The notes: generated by a model from the sequence alone, not told the origin. 64,000 bases of DNA from Actinocrispum wychmicini (GCF_004345645.1 NZ_SLWS01000005.1:744001-808000); one strand, 5' to 3'. Positions 8,409-17,497 are shown, counted from the stretch's first letter. Numbers and translations: made by a program.

Positions 8409-9590
8409 ATGCCAGGTAGTTCGCTGCCGCCGCTGGTGGAACCGGCCACGGAGCTGACCAAGGACGAGGTCGCCCGCTACAGCCGGCACCTGATCATCCC
8501 GGATGTCGGTGTGGACGGCCAGAAGCGCCTGAAGAACGCGCGGGTCCTGGTCGTCGGCGCCGGCGGACTGGGCAGCCCCGCGTTGCTGTACCTGGCCGCG
8601 GCCGGGGTGGGCACGCTCGGCATCGTCGACTTCGACGTGGTCGACGAGTCGAACCTGCAACGCCAGGTCATCCACGGCGTCTCCGACGTGGGCAAGGCCA
8701 AGGCCGTGTCGGCACGCGAGTCGATCGCCGAGATCAACCCGTACGTCCAGGTCAACCTGCACCAGGCGCACCTGAACTCGGAGAACGCGCTCGACATCTT
8801 CACCGACTACGACCTGATCCTGGACGGCACCGACAACTTCGCCACCCGGTACCTGGTGAACGACGCGGCCGTGCTGCTCGGCAAGCCGTACGTGTGGGGG
8901 TCGATCTTCCGGTTCGAGGGCCAGGTCAGCGTCTTCTGGGAGGACGCGCCGAACGGCCAGGGCCTGAACTACCGCGACCTCTACCCGGAGCCGCCGCCTC
9001 CCGGCATGGTCCCGTCGTGCGCCGAGGGTGGCGTGCTGGGCGTGCTGTGCGCGTCCATCGGCTCGATCATGGTCACCGAGGCCATCAAGCTGCTCACCGG
9101 CATCGGCGAGCCGCTGCTGGGCCGGCTGATGGTGTACGACGCGTTGGAGATGTCGTACCGCACCATCAAGATCCGCAAGGACCCGGAGAGCCCGAAGATC
9201 ACCGAGCTGATCGACTACGACGCGTTCTGCGGCGTGGTGTCGGACGAGGCGCAGCAGGCCGCGGCGGGCAGCACGATCACCGCGCGCCAGCTGAAGGAGA
9301 AGTTCGACCGGGGCGACACGTTCGCGCTGATCGACGTCCGGGAGCCGCACGAGTTCGAGATCGTCCGCATCCCCGGCTCGGTGCTGATCCCCAAGGACCG
9401 CATCCTGTCCGGCGAGGCGTTCGCGGAACTGCCCCAGGACAAACCGATCGTGCTGCACTGCAAGTCGGGCGCCCGGTCCGCGGAAGCCCTTGCCGCACTG
9501 CACAAGGCCGGCTTCGCCGACGCCGTCCACGTCGGCAACGGCGTCCTCGGCTGGGCCAGGGACGTGGACCCGAGCCTGCCGACTTACTAG
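8409..9590 (+). CDS. moeZ: MoeZ adenylyltransferase/sulfurtransferase (MoeB + rhodanese)
   Basis: This 393-residue fusion has an N-terminal ThiF/MoeB adenylating domain (residues about 20-270) and a C-terminal rhodanese domain (about 290-390). The ATP loop GAGGLGSPALLYLA and the thiolation-region Cys in CAEGGVLGVLC are present. The rhodanese active loop is HCKSGARS. It activates and sulfurates ubiquitin-like sulfur carriers such as MoaD2, CysO or ThiS for molybdopterin, cysteine or thiamine synthesis. The ATG at 8409 has GAGGAGG 6 nt upstream. It occupies the Rv3206c position. Molybdopterin supply links it to the nitrate reductase encoded nearby. A strong hairpin follows the gene. Confidence 0.95.
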   Translation: MPGSSLPPLVEPATELTKDEVARYSRHLIIPDVGVDGQKRLKNARVLVVGAGGLGSPALLYLAAAGVGTLGIVDFDVVDESNLQRQVIHGVSDVGKAKAVSARESIAEINPYVQVNLHQAHLNSENALDIFTDYDLILDGTDNFATRYLVNDAAVLLGKPYVWGSIFRFEGQVSVFWEDAPNGQGLNYRDLYPEPPPPGMVPSCAEGGVLGVLCASIGSIMVTEAIKLLTGIGEPLLGRLMVYDALEMSYRTIKIRKDPESPKITELIDYDAFCGVVSDEAQQAAAGSTITARQLKEKFDRGDTFALIDVREPHEFEIVRIPGSVLIPKDRILSGEAFAELPQDKPIVLHCKSGARSAEALAALHKAGFADAVHVGNGVLGWARDVDPSLPTY

Positions 9591-9598
9591 GTCAACAG

Positions 9599-9632
9599 CC
9601 CGGGTGGGCGTCCGCGGGACGCCCCACCCGGG
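9599..9632 (+). terminator. Hairpin terminator after moeZ
   Basis: The arms CCCGGGTGGGCGTCC (9599-9613) and its near-complement (9617-9632) can pair over 15 bp with one bulged base around a 3-nt loop. The hairpin begins 9 nt after the moeZ stop. No U-tract follows, as is common for actinobacterial terminators. It could also stop any reading from the opposite strand. Confidence 0.7.
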
Positions 9633-9639
9633 ACCTGGT

Positions 9640-9779
9640 GAGCCTGCGCGGTGGGCGCGGGTGGCCAGGTCCTTGGCCACCAGGACCCCGAAGTGCAACT
9701 CGGCCACGGTCGCCGCGCTGACCGCCAGTGGTGGCATGGTGGAAGCCAGGACGACACTGGTGTCGAGGACGGACTTCAT
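9640..9779 (-). pseudogene. Remnant of a PIN-domain (VapC-like) toxin
   Basis: From an ATG at 9779 the minus strand reads MKSVLDTSVVLASTMPPL and then AVSAATVAELHFGVLVAKD. This is the start of a PIN ribonuclease toxin with its first conserved Asp and the AELHFG helix. After about 45 residues similarity stops and the frame runs on into moeZ antisense, so the rest of the domain, with its other acidic residues, has been deleted. The ATG overlaps the TGA of the antitoxin remnant (ATGA), preserving the original operon junction. It cannot encode a working toxin. Confidence 0.65.
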
Positions 9780-9952
9780 GTTGTCGCCCATGGGTCACGC
9801 AGACTCTGGTCGATCAGGTCGCGGTCGAGCTCCCAGTCCGGATCGGCCGGGGCCTTGAACAGGTCGGCTATCTCGTTGTAGGTCCGCCAGGTCCGGCCCG
9901 CGATGGGCACGAGTTGTGCTGCCGGGCGTCCGGAGACAGTGATGGTTATGTG
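9776..9952 (-). pseudogene. Remnant of a Phd/YefM-type antitoxin
   Basis: The last 58 codons before a TGA at 9776-9778 encode HITITVSGRPAAQLVPI, then RTWRTYNEIADLF and RDPWATT. This is the C-terminal two thirds of a Phd-type antitoxin that accompanies PIN toxins. The N-terminal DNA-binding part (normally an M-x-E-V-x-x-x-E-A-R type start) is absent: upstream the frame enters the promoter and antisense of the TIGR02569 gene. Together with the toxin fragment it accounts for most of the otherwise gene-free stretch 9633-10016. Confidence 0.6.
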
Positions 9953-10016
9953 TTCGTCGGCTTGGGTGCGTGGCGGGGCGTGGGTTTGTCGGTGGGACGC
10001 GGTAGCGTGCCGGGCG

Positions 10017-10811
10017 ATGGGTACTCCGCAGCCACCTCCGCCCCACGTCCGCGCCGCGTTCGGTGCGCGCGACGCGGAGCCGGAGCTGATCGACGCCGGG
10101 CCGTTGTGGCGGTGCGGCGACGGCGCGTTCAAGCCGGCCAGCAGCCCGGCGGAGGCAGCGTGGGTCGCCAAGGCATTGGGTGACCTGCACGTTCCCGGCC
10201 TGCGGATCGGACGGCCGCTGCGGTCGACGGACGGGCGCTGGGTCGTGGGCGGCTGGGCGGCGTACAAGTTCATCGAGGGACACGCGGAGCCACGGCACGA
10301 CGAGGTCATCAGTGTTTCGTTGACGTTGCACGAAGCGCTGAAAGGGCTGCCGCGGCCGCGGTTCATCGACGCCCGGCAGGACGTGTTCGCGGTCGCGGAC
10401 CGGGTGTCGGCGGGCGAGTTGGACATGCCGCTGAACGCCGACCGCGGCGGCAAGCTGTACGACGAGCTGGTCGGCAAACGCAAGCAGACCAAGCTGACCC
10501 GGCAGGTCGTGCACGGCGACCTGTTCGGCAACGTCCTGTTCGTCGGGGAGGCCGATCCGGGGCTCATCGACTTCACTCCCTACTGGAGACCCCCTGAGTG
10601 GGCGGCGGCGGTAGTGGTGGTGGACGCGCTGGCTTGGGGCGGTGCCGACGACGGCATCATCGGCCGTTGGGCCCACCTGGCCGAATGGCCGCAGACAATG
10701 TTGCAAGCACTGTTGTTCCGGTTGGCCGTGCACGCCCTACACCCGAAATCCACGGCCGAGTCGTTGAAGGGTCTTGAGCGGGTCGCGCAGTCCGTTGACC
10801 AGCTGCTCTAG
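10017..10811 (+). CDS. TIGR02569 family protein (kinase-like, Rv3205c family)
   Basis: This 264-residue protein begins MGTPQPPPPHVRAAFG. It has the actinobacterial TIGR02569 pattern, distantly related to aminoglycoside phosphotransferases. The catalytic-loop-like VVHGDLFGNVLF (residues about 165-176) and the metal-binding-like GLIDFTPYW are visible. An N-terminal nucleotide-binding region is reduced. It occupies the Rv3205c position relative to moeZ. No substrate is established. The ATG at 10017 is preferred over upstream starts, which overlap the decayed antitoxin and lack family sequence. Confidence 0.85.
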   Translation: MGTPQPPPPHVRAAFGARDAEPELIDAGPLWRCGDGAFKPASSPAEAAWVAKALGDLHVPGLRIGRPLRSTDGRWVVGGWAAYKFIEGHAEPRHDEVISVSLTLHEALKGLPRPRFIDARQDVFAVADRVSAGELDMPLNADRGGKLYDELVGKRKQTKLTRQVVHGDLFGNVLFVGEADPGLIDFTPYWRPPEWAAAVVVVDALAWGGADDGIIGRWAHLAEWPQTMLQALLFRLAVHALHPKSTAESLKGLERVAQSVDQLL

Positions 10812-10871
10812 CGGCCCCATAGCGTCCGCACAGCCTGCTGGCAATAATTGTGCGTGCAATGTTGCTTAGGG

Positions 10872-10897
10872 GTAACATAACCATTTGAGCCGGTAAT
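10872..10897. promoter_or_regulatory. Possible weak GlnR half-sites upstream of nitrate reductase
   Basis: Two GTAAC/GTAAT elements (10872-10876 and 10893-10897) lie 21 bp apart, on one helical face, about 25-50 bp before the nitrate reductase start. The intervening b-box positions do not match the GlnR consensus. This is a candidate only, much weaker than the site before nirB. Confidence 0.25.
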
Positions 10898-10920
10898 AAG
10901 CGGACCATAGCGTTTGCCCT

Positions 10921-12936
10921 GTGAAGGTCGAGACGCATTGCCCTTACTGCGCGCTGCAATGCGGAATGGTGTTGTCAGAAAACGGCGTGCAGCCGCGCGA
11001 GTTCCCCACAAATCGTGGTGGCCTGTGCCAGAAAGGGTGGACGTCCGATCAGCTGTTGACCACACCATCGCGGCTGACCAGCCCGTTGCTGCACGGCAAG
11101 CCGGTGACGTGGGGCACGGCGCTGGATTTCGTGGTGGACCGAATCGAGCGCATTCAGCGGAATTATGGCCGCGACGGTGTGGCCGTCTTCGGCGGCGGCG
11201 GGTTGACCAACGAGAAGGCGTACGCGCTGGGCAAGTTCGCCCGGGTCGTGCTGCGGACGTCGCAGATCGACTACAACGGCCGGTTTTGCATGTCCTCGGC
11301 GGCTGCCGCGGGCAACCGGGCGTTCGGGGTGGATCGGGGTCTGCCTTTTCCCGTCATGGACCTGGACGACGCGGACATGGTCCTGTTGGTCGGCGCCAAT
11401 CCGGCCGAGACGATGCCGCCGTTCATGCAACACCTCAGGTCCGGGCTGATCGTGGTGGACCCCCGGCGGACGGCGACGGCCGAGCAGGCGACGCTGCACC
11501 TGCAGCCGGCACTGGGCACGGATCTGGCGCTGGCACTGGGAATTCTGCACGCGGTCGTGGCCGACGGGCATCTCGACCAGGACTACGTCAAGGCCAGGAC
11601 AACGGGTTTCGACGAGATGTGGCGGATTGTCGCAGCCTGGTGGCCGGAACGTGCTGAGCGCGTCACCGGGATCGCGGCCACGGATCAGCGCGCGGTCGCA
11701 CGGATGTTGGCGAATGCGCGTAACGCGTATGTGTTGACAGCACGCGGGACTGAGCAGCACGCGAACGGTACGAACGCCGTGAACGCGTGGATCAATCTCG
11801 CGTTGGCATTGGGGTTGCCCGGCCGGAAAGGCAGCGGATTCGGCTGTCTCACCGGCCAGGGCAACGGGCAGGGCGGCCGGGAACACGGCCAGAAAGCCGA
11901 CCAACTGCCCGGATATCGCAAGATCGACGACCCGGACGCGCGGGCGTACGTCGCCGGTGTGTGGGGGGTCGATCCGCAGTCGATCCCCGGGCCGGGGCGG
12001 TCGGCGTACGAGTTGTTGGACAGTTTGGGACAGCCGCACGGACCGCGTGGGTTGTTGGTGTTCGGCAGCAATCCGGTCGTGTCGGCGCCGCGGGCGGCGC
12101 ATGTCACGGACCGGTTGAAGGCATTGGACCTGCTTGTGGTGGCGGACTTCGTTCCGTCGGAGACCGCACAGCTGGCCGATGTCGTGCTGCCGGTGACGCA
12201 GTGGGCGGAGGAGGAGGGCACGCTCACGAACTTGGAGGGACGGGTGTTGCACCGGCGACTGGCGCTGCGGCCGCCGCCGGGGGTGTGGACCGATCTCGAA
12301 GTGTTGCACGGTCTCGCCGACCGGCTCGGGGTGGACAAGGGATTCCCGGTGTCGGCGGAAGAGGTCTTCGACGAGTTGGCGTTGGCCTCGGCCGGCGGGA
12401 TCGCCGACTACTCGGGGGTTTCGTACTCGCGGCTGCGGGCCGGTGAGGCGTTGTACTGGCCGGTTCCGGAAGCGGGCCACCCCGGCACGCCACGGATGTT
12501 CCTCGACTCGTTCGCGTTTCCGGACGGGCGGGCCCGGTTCGTCGCGGTCGAACACACCGGCCCGGCCGAGCGGCCCGACGCGGAGTTCCCGCTGTGGGCC
12601 ACGACCGGGCGGGTCCTCGCCCACTACCAGTCCGGTGCGCAGACCCGGTTGGTGCCCGACCTGCTCGACGCGACTCCGGAGTCCTTTGTGGAGGTACATC
12701 CGGACACCGCCGGGCGGGCCGGGGTCGCCGACGGCGAACTGGCCACGGTGTCCTCGCGGCGGGGTGCGGTCCGGGCGCGGGTCAAGTGTGTGTCGTCGTT
12801 GCGGCCGGACGTGGTGTTCCTGCCGTTCCATTTCCCTGGGGTCAACAAGGTGACCAATCCGGCGCTGGATCCGACCAGTCGAATGCCGGAGTTCAAGGTG
12901 TGCGCCGTTCGACTTGACCCTTGGGAGGACTCGTGA
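10921..12936 (+). CDS. nasA: Assimilatory nitrate reductase catalytic subunit (Mo-bisMGD, 4Fe-4S)
   Basis: This 671-residue molybdopterin oxidoreductase reduces nitrate to nitrite in the cytoplasm. The N-terminal 4Fe-4S motif is CPYCALQC with the fourth Cys in RGGLCQKGW. The molybdopterin domains follow, with typical segments YNGRFCMSSAAAA, GANPAETMPP, LTGQGNGQGGREHGQKADQLPGY and FGSNPVVSAP. A C-terminal cofactor-binding beta barrel lies at about residues 550-660. There is no C-terminal BFD-like 2Fe-2S domain; that sits on the partner diaphorase, whose GTG overlaps this gene's stop. The start is a GTG at 10921 without an obvious ribosome site. The cluster order resembles the nasACKBDEF set described for Amycolatopsis mediterranei, as I recall it. 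Confidence 0.92.
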   Translation: MKVETHCPYCALQCGMVLSENGVQPREFPTNRGGLCQKGWTSDQLLTTPSRLTSPLLHGKPVTWGTALDFVVDRIERIQRNYGRDGVAVFGGGGLTNEKAYALGKFARVVLRTSQIDYNGRFCMSSAAAAGNRAFGVDRGLPFPVMDLDDADMVLLVGANPAETMPPFMQHLRSGLIVVDPRRTATAEQATLHLQPALGTDLALALGILHAVVADGHLDQDYVKARTTGFDEMWRIVAAWWPERAERVTGIAATDQRAVARMLANARNAYVLTARGTEQHANGTNAVNAWINLALALGLPGRKGSGFGCLTGQGNGQGGREHGQKADQLPGYRKIDDPDARAYVAGVWGVDPQSIPGPGRSAYELLDSLGQPHGPRGLLVFGSNPVVSAPRAAHVTDRLKALDLLVVADFVPSETAQLADVVLPVTQWAEEEGTLTNLEGRVLHRRLALRPPPGVWTDLEVLHGLADRLGVDKGFPVSAEEVFDELALASAGGIADYSGVSYSRLRAGEALYWPVPEAGHPGTPRMFLDSFAFPDGRARFVAVEHTGPAERPDAEFPLWATTGRVLAHYQSGAQTRLVPDLLDATPESFVEVHPDTAGRAGVADGELATVSSRRGAVRARVKCVSSLRPDVVFLPFHFPGVNKVTNPALDPTSRMPEFKVCAVRLDPWEDS

Positions 12937-14345
12937 GGTCGATCGTGATCGTCGGCTATGGCATGGCCGGCGCCCGGCTGGCGGAGGAGATCAGCCGGAG
13001 AGATCCGGGAAACGAGCGGGTGTCGGTGACCGTTCTTGGCGAGGAGCCGCATCCCGCGTACAACCGGGTGCTGCTGTCCGGGGTGGTGGCCGGGTCGATG
13101 AAGGTGGAGAGCATCACCCTGCACGGCCCGGAGTGGGAGGACCGCGTCCGGATCGGGGTCAGTGCCACCGCCATCGACCGCGGCGCCCGCAAGGTCACCC
13201 TGTCCGACGGGTCCACGATCTCCTATGACGCCCTGGTTCTGGCGACCGGGAGCCGGGCGTGGCTGCCACCGGTCGCCGGCCTGACCGACGACTCGCCCAG
13301 TGTGGTGGCGTTTCGGACGTTGGGTGACTGTGAACGCATTCTGGCCGGGGCCGCGCCTGGCGCGCCGGTCGCGGTGCTCGGCGGCGGGCTGCTCGGCATC
13401 GAGGCGGCTCGGGGCCTGGTCGGCCGCGGCTGCCAGGTGACCGTCGTCCATCCGGTCGGGCACCTGATGGAACGCCAGCTCGACCCGGGCGGCGGCGCCG
13501 TCCTGCGCCGCCGGCTGTCCGCGCTGGGGGTCGAGACCCTGTTGGACGCCAAGGTGATGGCGTACGTACCCGGCGACGGGCTGCAACTGGCGGACGGTCT
13601 GGTGCCGGCCGACATGGTGGTCGTCGCAGCCGGGGTGAAACCGGAGACCTCGCTGGCCGCGGCCGCCGGGATCAGGGTCGACCGCGGGATCGTGGTGGAC
13701 GACTGCTTGCGTACCAGCGATCCGCGGGTGTACTCGATCGGCGACTGCGCCCAGCATCCGGGAACCGTGTCCGGGCTGGTGCAGTCGGCCTGGGACCAGG
13801 CCGCGGTCCTGGCCGACCTGTTAACGGGCGTTAACGTCGCTGCGCGGTACCGGGGAACGCCGGTGGTGACCCGGCTCAAGGCACGTGACATGGACGTCGC
13901 GGCACTGGGCGAAGTGCACGTCGGAATCGAGTCGGAGGACGCGGAAGTCCTGTGCCTCAGCGATCCCGAACGCGGCCGGTACGCCAAGCTGGTGATCCGG
14001 CACAACCGGGTCGCCGGGGCGATCCTGATCGGCGCGCCGGACGCGGCCGCGACCATCACCCAACTCTACGACGCGGACATCCCAGTGCCGTCCGACCGGT
14101 TGGCGGTGTTGCTCGGGCGCGCGTTGCCGGTGATGGCGACGGTCACGCCAAAGCCGGCCGAACTGCCGGCCGGCGCGGTGGTGTGCCGATGCAATTCGGT
14201 CAGCAAAGCGCAGTTGGTGACGGCGTGGCGGTCAGGCGCCACAAGTGAATCGGAACTGGCGTCGGCGACGAGGGCGACGACCGGATGCGGCAGTTGCCGC
14301 GAAGCGGTGTGCGGCATCGCTGAATGGCTGTCGGCCACGACGTGA
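12933..14345 (+). CDS. nasC: FAD-dependent nitrate reductase diaphorase with BFD-type [2Fe-2S] domain
   Basis: This 470-residue NAD(P)H:acceptor reductase probably passes electrons to the adjacent nitrate reductase. The N-terminal Rossmann FAD motif is IVIVGYGMAGARLAEE, and a second dinucleotide fold, VAVLGGGLLGIEAARG, lies near residue 145. SIGDCAQHPG closes the FAD domain. The C-terminal 65 residues form a BFD-like 2Fe-2S domain with VVCRCNSVSK and CGSCREAVCG cysteines. The GTG at 12933 overlaps the upstream stop (GTGA), and GGAGG lies 5 nt before it. Leu297 is encoded by the rare TTA codon (13821-13823). The name nasC is by analogy to the Amycolatopsis cluster. Confidence 0.88.
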   Translation: MRSIVIVGYGMAGARLAEEISRRDPGNERVSVTVLGEEPHPAYNRVLLSGVVAGSMKVESITLHGPEWEDRVRIGVSATAIDRGARKVTLSDGSTISYDALVLATGSRAWLPPVAGLTDDSPSVVAFRTLGDCERILAGAAPGAPVAVLGGGLLGIEAARGLVGRGCQVTVVHPVGHLMERQLDPGGGAVLRRRLSALGVETLLDAKVMAYVPGDGLQLADGLVPADMVVVAAGVKPETSLAAAAGIRVDRGIVVDDCLRTSDPRVYSIGDCAQHPGTVSGLVQSAWDQAAVLADLLTGVNVAARYRGTPVVTRLKARDMDVAALGEVHVGIESEDAEVLCLSDPERGRYAKLVIRHNRVAGAILIGAPDAAATITQLYDADIPVPSDRLAVLLGRALPVMATVTPKPAELPAGAVVCRCNSVSKAQLVTAWRSGATSESELASATRATTGCGSCREAVCGIAEWLSATT

Positions 14346-14355
14346 AGGAGCAGTG

Positions 14356-15699
14356 ATGAAACGCTTGGGCGGTCGCTGGATCGACGAGTGGGACCCGGAG
14401 AATGCCGAGGCCTGGGAATCAGGCGGGAAACGGGTCGCGAACCGCAACCTGTGGTTCTCGATCTTCCCCCAACACCTCGGGTTCTCCATCTGGACACTGT
14501 GGTCAGTCATGGTGTTGTTCATGGGACCGCAGTACGGGCTGAGCGCGGCCGACAAGTTCCTGCTCGTGTCCACGCCGACTCTGGTCGGGGCCCTCATCCG
14601 GATCCCGTACACCTTCGCGCCGGCCAAGTTCGGCGGCCGGAACTGGACTGTCGTCTCCGCCGCGCTCCTGCTGATCCCGGCGGTTCTCGCCGCGATCGTC
14701 ATCCATCCGGGGACGTCGCTGGGGACGTTCGTGGTCGTGGCCGCGCTCGGCGGTATCGGCGGCGGGAACTTCGCGTCCTCGATGGCCAACATCAACGCCT
14801 TCTACCCGGACCGCAGCAAAGGCTGGGCGCTGGGGCTGAACGCCGGCGGCGGAAACCTTGGGGTGGCCATGGTACAGCTGGTCGGCCTGCTGGTGATCAC
14901 CCTGGCCGGGGCGAACTCACCGCGGATCCTGTTGTACGTCTACATTCCGCTGCTGATCATCGCGGCCGTGTGCGCCCTGCTGTTCATGGACAACCTCACC
15001 ACGATGAGCCGGGACACCAAGGCGATGCGGGAGGTCGTGAAAGATCCACAGTCGTGGGTGATGTCGTTGCTGTACACAGGCACTTTCGGGTCGTTCATCG
15101 GATACAGCTTCGCGTTCGGTCTCGTACTGCAGAACCAGTTCGCGCGGACCCCGCTGCAGGCCGCCTCGCTGACGTTCCTCGGGCCGCTGGTCGGGTCGTT
15201 GGCCAGGCCGGTCGGCGGCTGGCTGTCCGACCGGGTCGGCGGCGCCAAGTTGACGTTCTGGACGTTTCTCGCGCTGACCGTCGGAACGGGCCTGACCATC
15301 GTGGCGTCGAGCCTGAGATCGTTGCCGCTGTTCGTGGTCGGCTTCATCGCGCTGTTCGTGTTCTCCGGCGTGGGCAACGGGTCCACGTACAAGATGATCC
15401 CGGCGATCTTCCGGGCCAAGGCCCAGTCGGCGATCGACGCGGGCGCCGAGCCGGCACCCGCGCTGCTGCGGGCCAGGCGGCTGTCCGGGGCCCTGATCGG
15501 CTTGGCCGGAGCGGTCGGGGCCCTCGGCGGCCTGTTCATCAACCTGGCGTTCCGCGAGTCCTTCATGTCCGCGAAGAGCGGGATCCCCGCGTTCGTCGCG
15601 TTCCTGATCTTCTACGGGGTGTGCTTCGTCGTGACGTGGGCCGTCTACCTGCGTAAACCGGCCGTGGTCACGGAGCCGGAACCGGCGCTGGCAGGTTAG
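14356..15699 (+). CDS. NarK-type nitrate/nitrite MFS transporter
   Basis: This 447-residue major facilitator with about 12 hydrophobic segments belongs to the nitrate/nitrite porter family. The nitrate signature appears twice: GGIGGGNFASSMANINAFYP near residue 135 and the C-terminal counterpart FSGVGNGSTYKMIPAIF near 335. Conserved arginines in RIPYTF and the motif SLARPVGGWLSDRVGG are present. The ATG at 14356 follows GGAG and comes 10 nt after the diaphorase stop, so the first three nas genes form one operon. It imports nitrate (perhaps exporting nitrite) for assimilation. The 3' end overlaps the convergent esterase by 32 bp. Confidence 0.92.
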   Translation: MKRLGGRWIDEWDPENAEAWESGGKRVANRNLWFSIFPQHLGFSIWTLWSVMVLFMGPQYGLSAADKFLLVSTPTLVGALIRIPYTFAPAKFGGRNWTVVSAALLLIPAVLAAIVIHPGTSLGTFVVVAALGGIGGGNFASSMANINAFYPDRSKGWALGLNAGGGNLGVAMVQLVGLLVITLAGANSPRILLYVYIPLLIIAAVCALLFMDNLTTMSRDTKAMREVVKDPQSWVMSLLYTGTFGSFIGYSFAFGLVLQNQFARTPLQAASLTFLGPLVGSLARPVGGWLSDRVGGAKLTFWTFLALTVGTGLTIVASSLRSLPLFVVGFIALFVFSGVGNGSTYKMIPAIFRAKAQSAIDAGAEPAPALLRARRLSGALIGLAGAVGALGGLFINLAFRESFMSAKSGIPAFVAFLIFYGVCFVVTWAVYLRKPAVVTEPEPALAG

Positions 15700-17404
15700 C
15701 CCACCAGAAGTCACACAGATGCTCGGCACCCAGGTCCACCGGGTGGATGTCGTTCGGCGCGAAGGACAGGCTGTCCGGCATCCACCCGGTCCGCGCGAAC
15801 CCGGCCCACAACCGGATCATGGTGTCCGACAGCCGCTGCTGGTCCGCCGTGAAGGCGGCCGGGAACAAGGCATAATCGAACAGGTAAGTCAAGTCAGTTG
15901 AGTGGAACGCGCCGCCTGGGACATCCGGCGGGAACTGGAAGAAACCGGTCGGCGCCGTCCGGTCGGCGAACTCGTAGTGGTAGACCGGTGTGCGTTTGCC
16001 CAGCTCGCGGGCATCCTTAAGCTGGTTGCACGTCCAGACCCGGTCGGTCAACACGGCCGACCACGTCAGCCGGCTCGGGACGGGATATTGGGTGGCGACG
16101 CTGTCACCTAGGGAACCAAACGCGTCCCGCAGGAGTTGCGCATAAGGAACGGCGGCGGGGGCGAACGCGCCAGTCAGTCTTCCCTCGTCGCGAGTGTTGC
16201 CGGTGAGGACGGGCACCCGGTGGAAACGTCCCTCGGCCAGAGCGGTGGCGGGGTGCTCGGGCAGCGTCGGGGTGTTGTAGGCCAGGGCCGTGATCGGCGT
16301 GACGTCGGTCCCGGAGACCAGGTCACGCGCGGGCACCCGCCGCAGGCAGTCGACAACGCCGGTGCCGGCCCCAGCGGACGGGTGGCCGGTGGCGGCGCTG
16401 GACATGGCTGGCGGGCGGTTGCTGCCGTTGGACTCGGTGGGCTGGCGGGCGGCGGTGGTGTCTGATTCGGCGGGCGGGTGGTCTCTGGTGGTGCTGGGCT
16501 TGGTTGGCGGGGCTTCGGTCCCGCACCCGAACTTGGCCGCCAACGCGTCGCCCTGGGCCTCCGCCTGGGCCAGTGACTGCCACGGCGACCCTGCTGGGGA
16601 GCCGTGCTTGATGCCGTTGACCGGCCAGTTCGTTGAACATGAGCCGCTGTTCATGATCGCCCGGTGGAACAGGCCGTTCGCGGCCGGTGAGGTGAGCTGG
16701 GCGCAGACGTCGAACGCGCCGCCGGACTCGCCGAAGATGGTCACGTTGTGCGGGTCGCCGCCGAAGGCGGCCGCGTTGCGCTGCACCCAGCGGAGCGCGG
16801 CTTGCTGGTCCTGCAGGCCGAAGTCGCCGCTGACCTGTTTGCAGGGGCGCACGTCGCCGCAGCCGGGGAGGTCGCGCGACGCGAACGCGCTGAACACGCC
16901 CTGGCGGAAGTTCGTCGTGACCACGACCACGTCGCCGCCGACCACCAGGCGGTGGGGGTCGAAGTCGGCTGCGGCGCCGTAGCTGTTGCCGCCGCCGTGG
17001 AACCACACCATGACCGGCTTGCGACCGTGCGTGTTCGGCGTCGTCACGTTGAGGTACAGGCAGTCCTCTTGCTCGCTCGGTGTCCCGCCGCCGGCTGTCT
17101 GTGCGCAGCGGGGGCTGGGCTTTGTCCCGTCTCGGGGCGTGGACCAGGGCTGTGGAGGTTGTGGGGGCGCCCAGCGGAGGTCGCCGACGGGCGCGGCGGC
17201 GAACGGGATGTCCTGGTAGGACGCGTAATCCTGGGTGACCGTGCCGCGGACCGGCCCGGAGTCGGTCCGGACCGTGTGGGAGCGGCTGACGGTGTGCGGG
17301 CCGGCCGCGTTGTCAGTCAGGCTGTCGACGTGGCCTGCGGCGTTGGCGGTGGCGGGGGTCGCGATGAGGGTCAGCAGGGCTACGGTGACCAGGAGTTTCT
17401 TCAT
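15668..17404 (-). CDS. Secreted type-B carboxylesterase with a low-complexity insert
   Basis: This 578-residue esterase starts at the ATG at 17404, which opens a Sec signal peptide MKKLLVTVALLTLIATPATA. The oxyanion segment is VMVWFHGGGNSYG and the nucleophile motif is FGESGGAFD. The acid is in GNTRDEGRL and the His in GGAFHSTDLTYLF, so the triad is complete. Between the nucleophile and acid regions, about 60 residues (bases about 16355-16528) are rich in Ser, Thr, Pro and Ala (for example TAARQPTESNGSNRPP). They have no place in the fold and are probably a surface loop. The gene lies antisense between nitrate transport and nitrite reductase genes. It has no obvious link to nitrogen metabolism. 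Confidence 0.88.
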   Translation of the reverse strand: MKKLLVTVALLTLIATPATANAAGHVDSLTDNAAGPHTVSRSHTVRTDSGPVRGTVTQDYASYQDIPFAAAPVGDLRWAPPQPPQPWSTPRDGTKPSPRCAQTAGGGTPSEQEDCLYLNVTTPNTHGRKPVMVWFHGGGNSYGAAADFDPHRLVVGGDVVVVTTNFRQGVFSAFASRDLPGCGDVRPCKQVSGDFGLQDQQAALRWVQRNAAAFGGDPHNVTIFGESGGAFDVCAQLTSPAANGLFHRAIMNSGSCSTNWPVNGIKHGSPAGSPWQSLAQAEAQGDALAAKFGCGTEAPPTKPSTTRDHPPAESDTTAARQPTESNGSNRPPAMSSAATGHPSAGAGTGVVDCLRRVPARDLVSGTDVTPITALAYNTPTLPEHPATALAEGRFHRVPVLTGNTRDEGRLTGAFAPAAVPYAQLLRDAFGSLGDSVATQYPVPSRLTWSAVLTDRVWTCNQLKDARELGKRTPVYHYEFADRTAPTGFFQFPPDVPGGAFHSTDLTYLFDYALFPAAFTADQQRLSDTMIRLWAGFARTGWMPDSLSFAPNDIHPVDLGAEHLCDFWWANLPAPVPAP

Positions 17405-17497
17405 GGTGCTGAGCCTGGCGCGCGGCCGGCGCCGGAAGATCTGCCACCTGGCCGATATGCCCACGCACGGCGTCCTGACCTGCGGTGGGAGGGTCCT

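Noticed and set aside
8262..9640. Continuation of the PIN-toxin frame through moeZ antisense
   Set aside because: Only the first 45 residues resemble a PIN domain. The rest mirrors moeZ and is read-through after truncation.
10975..12831. An open frame of about 600 codons on the minus strand opposite the nitrate reductase
   Set aside because: No recognisable motif, and overlap with a well-supported molybdoenzyme gene.
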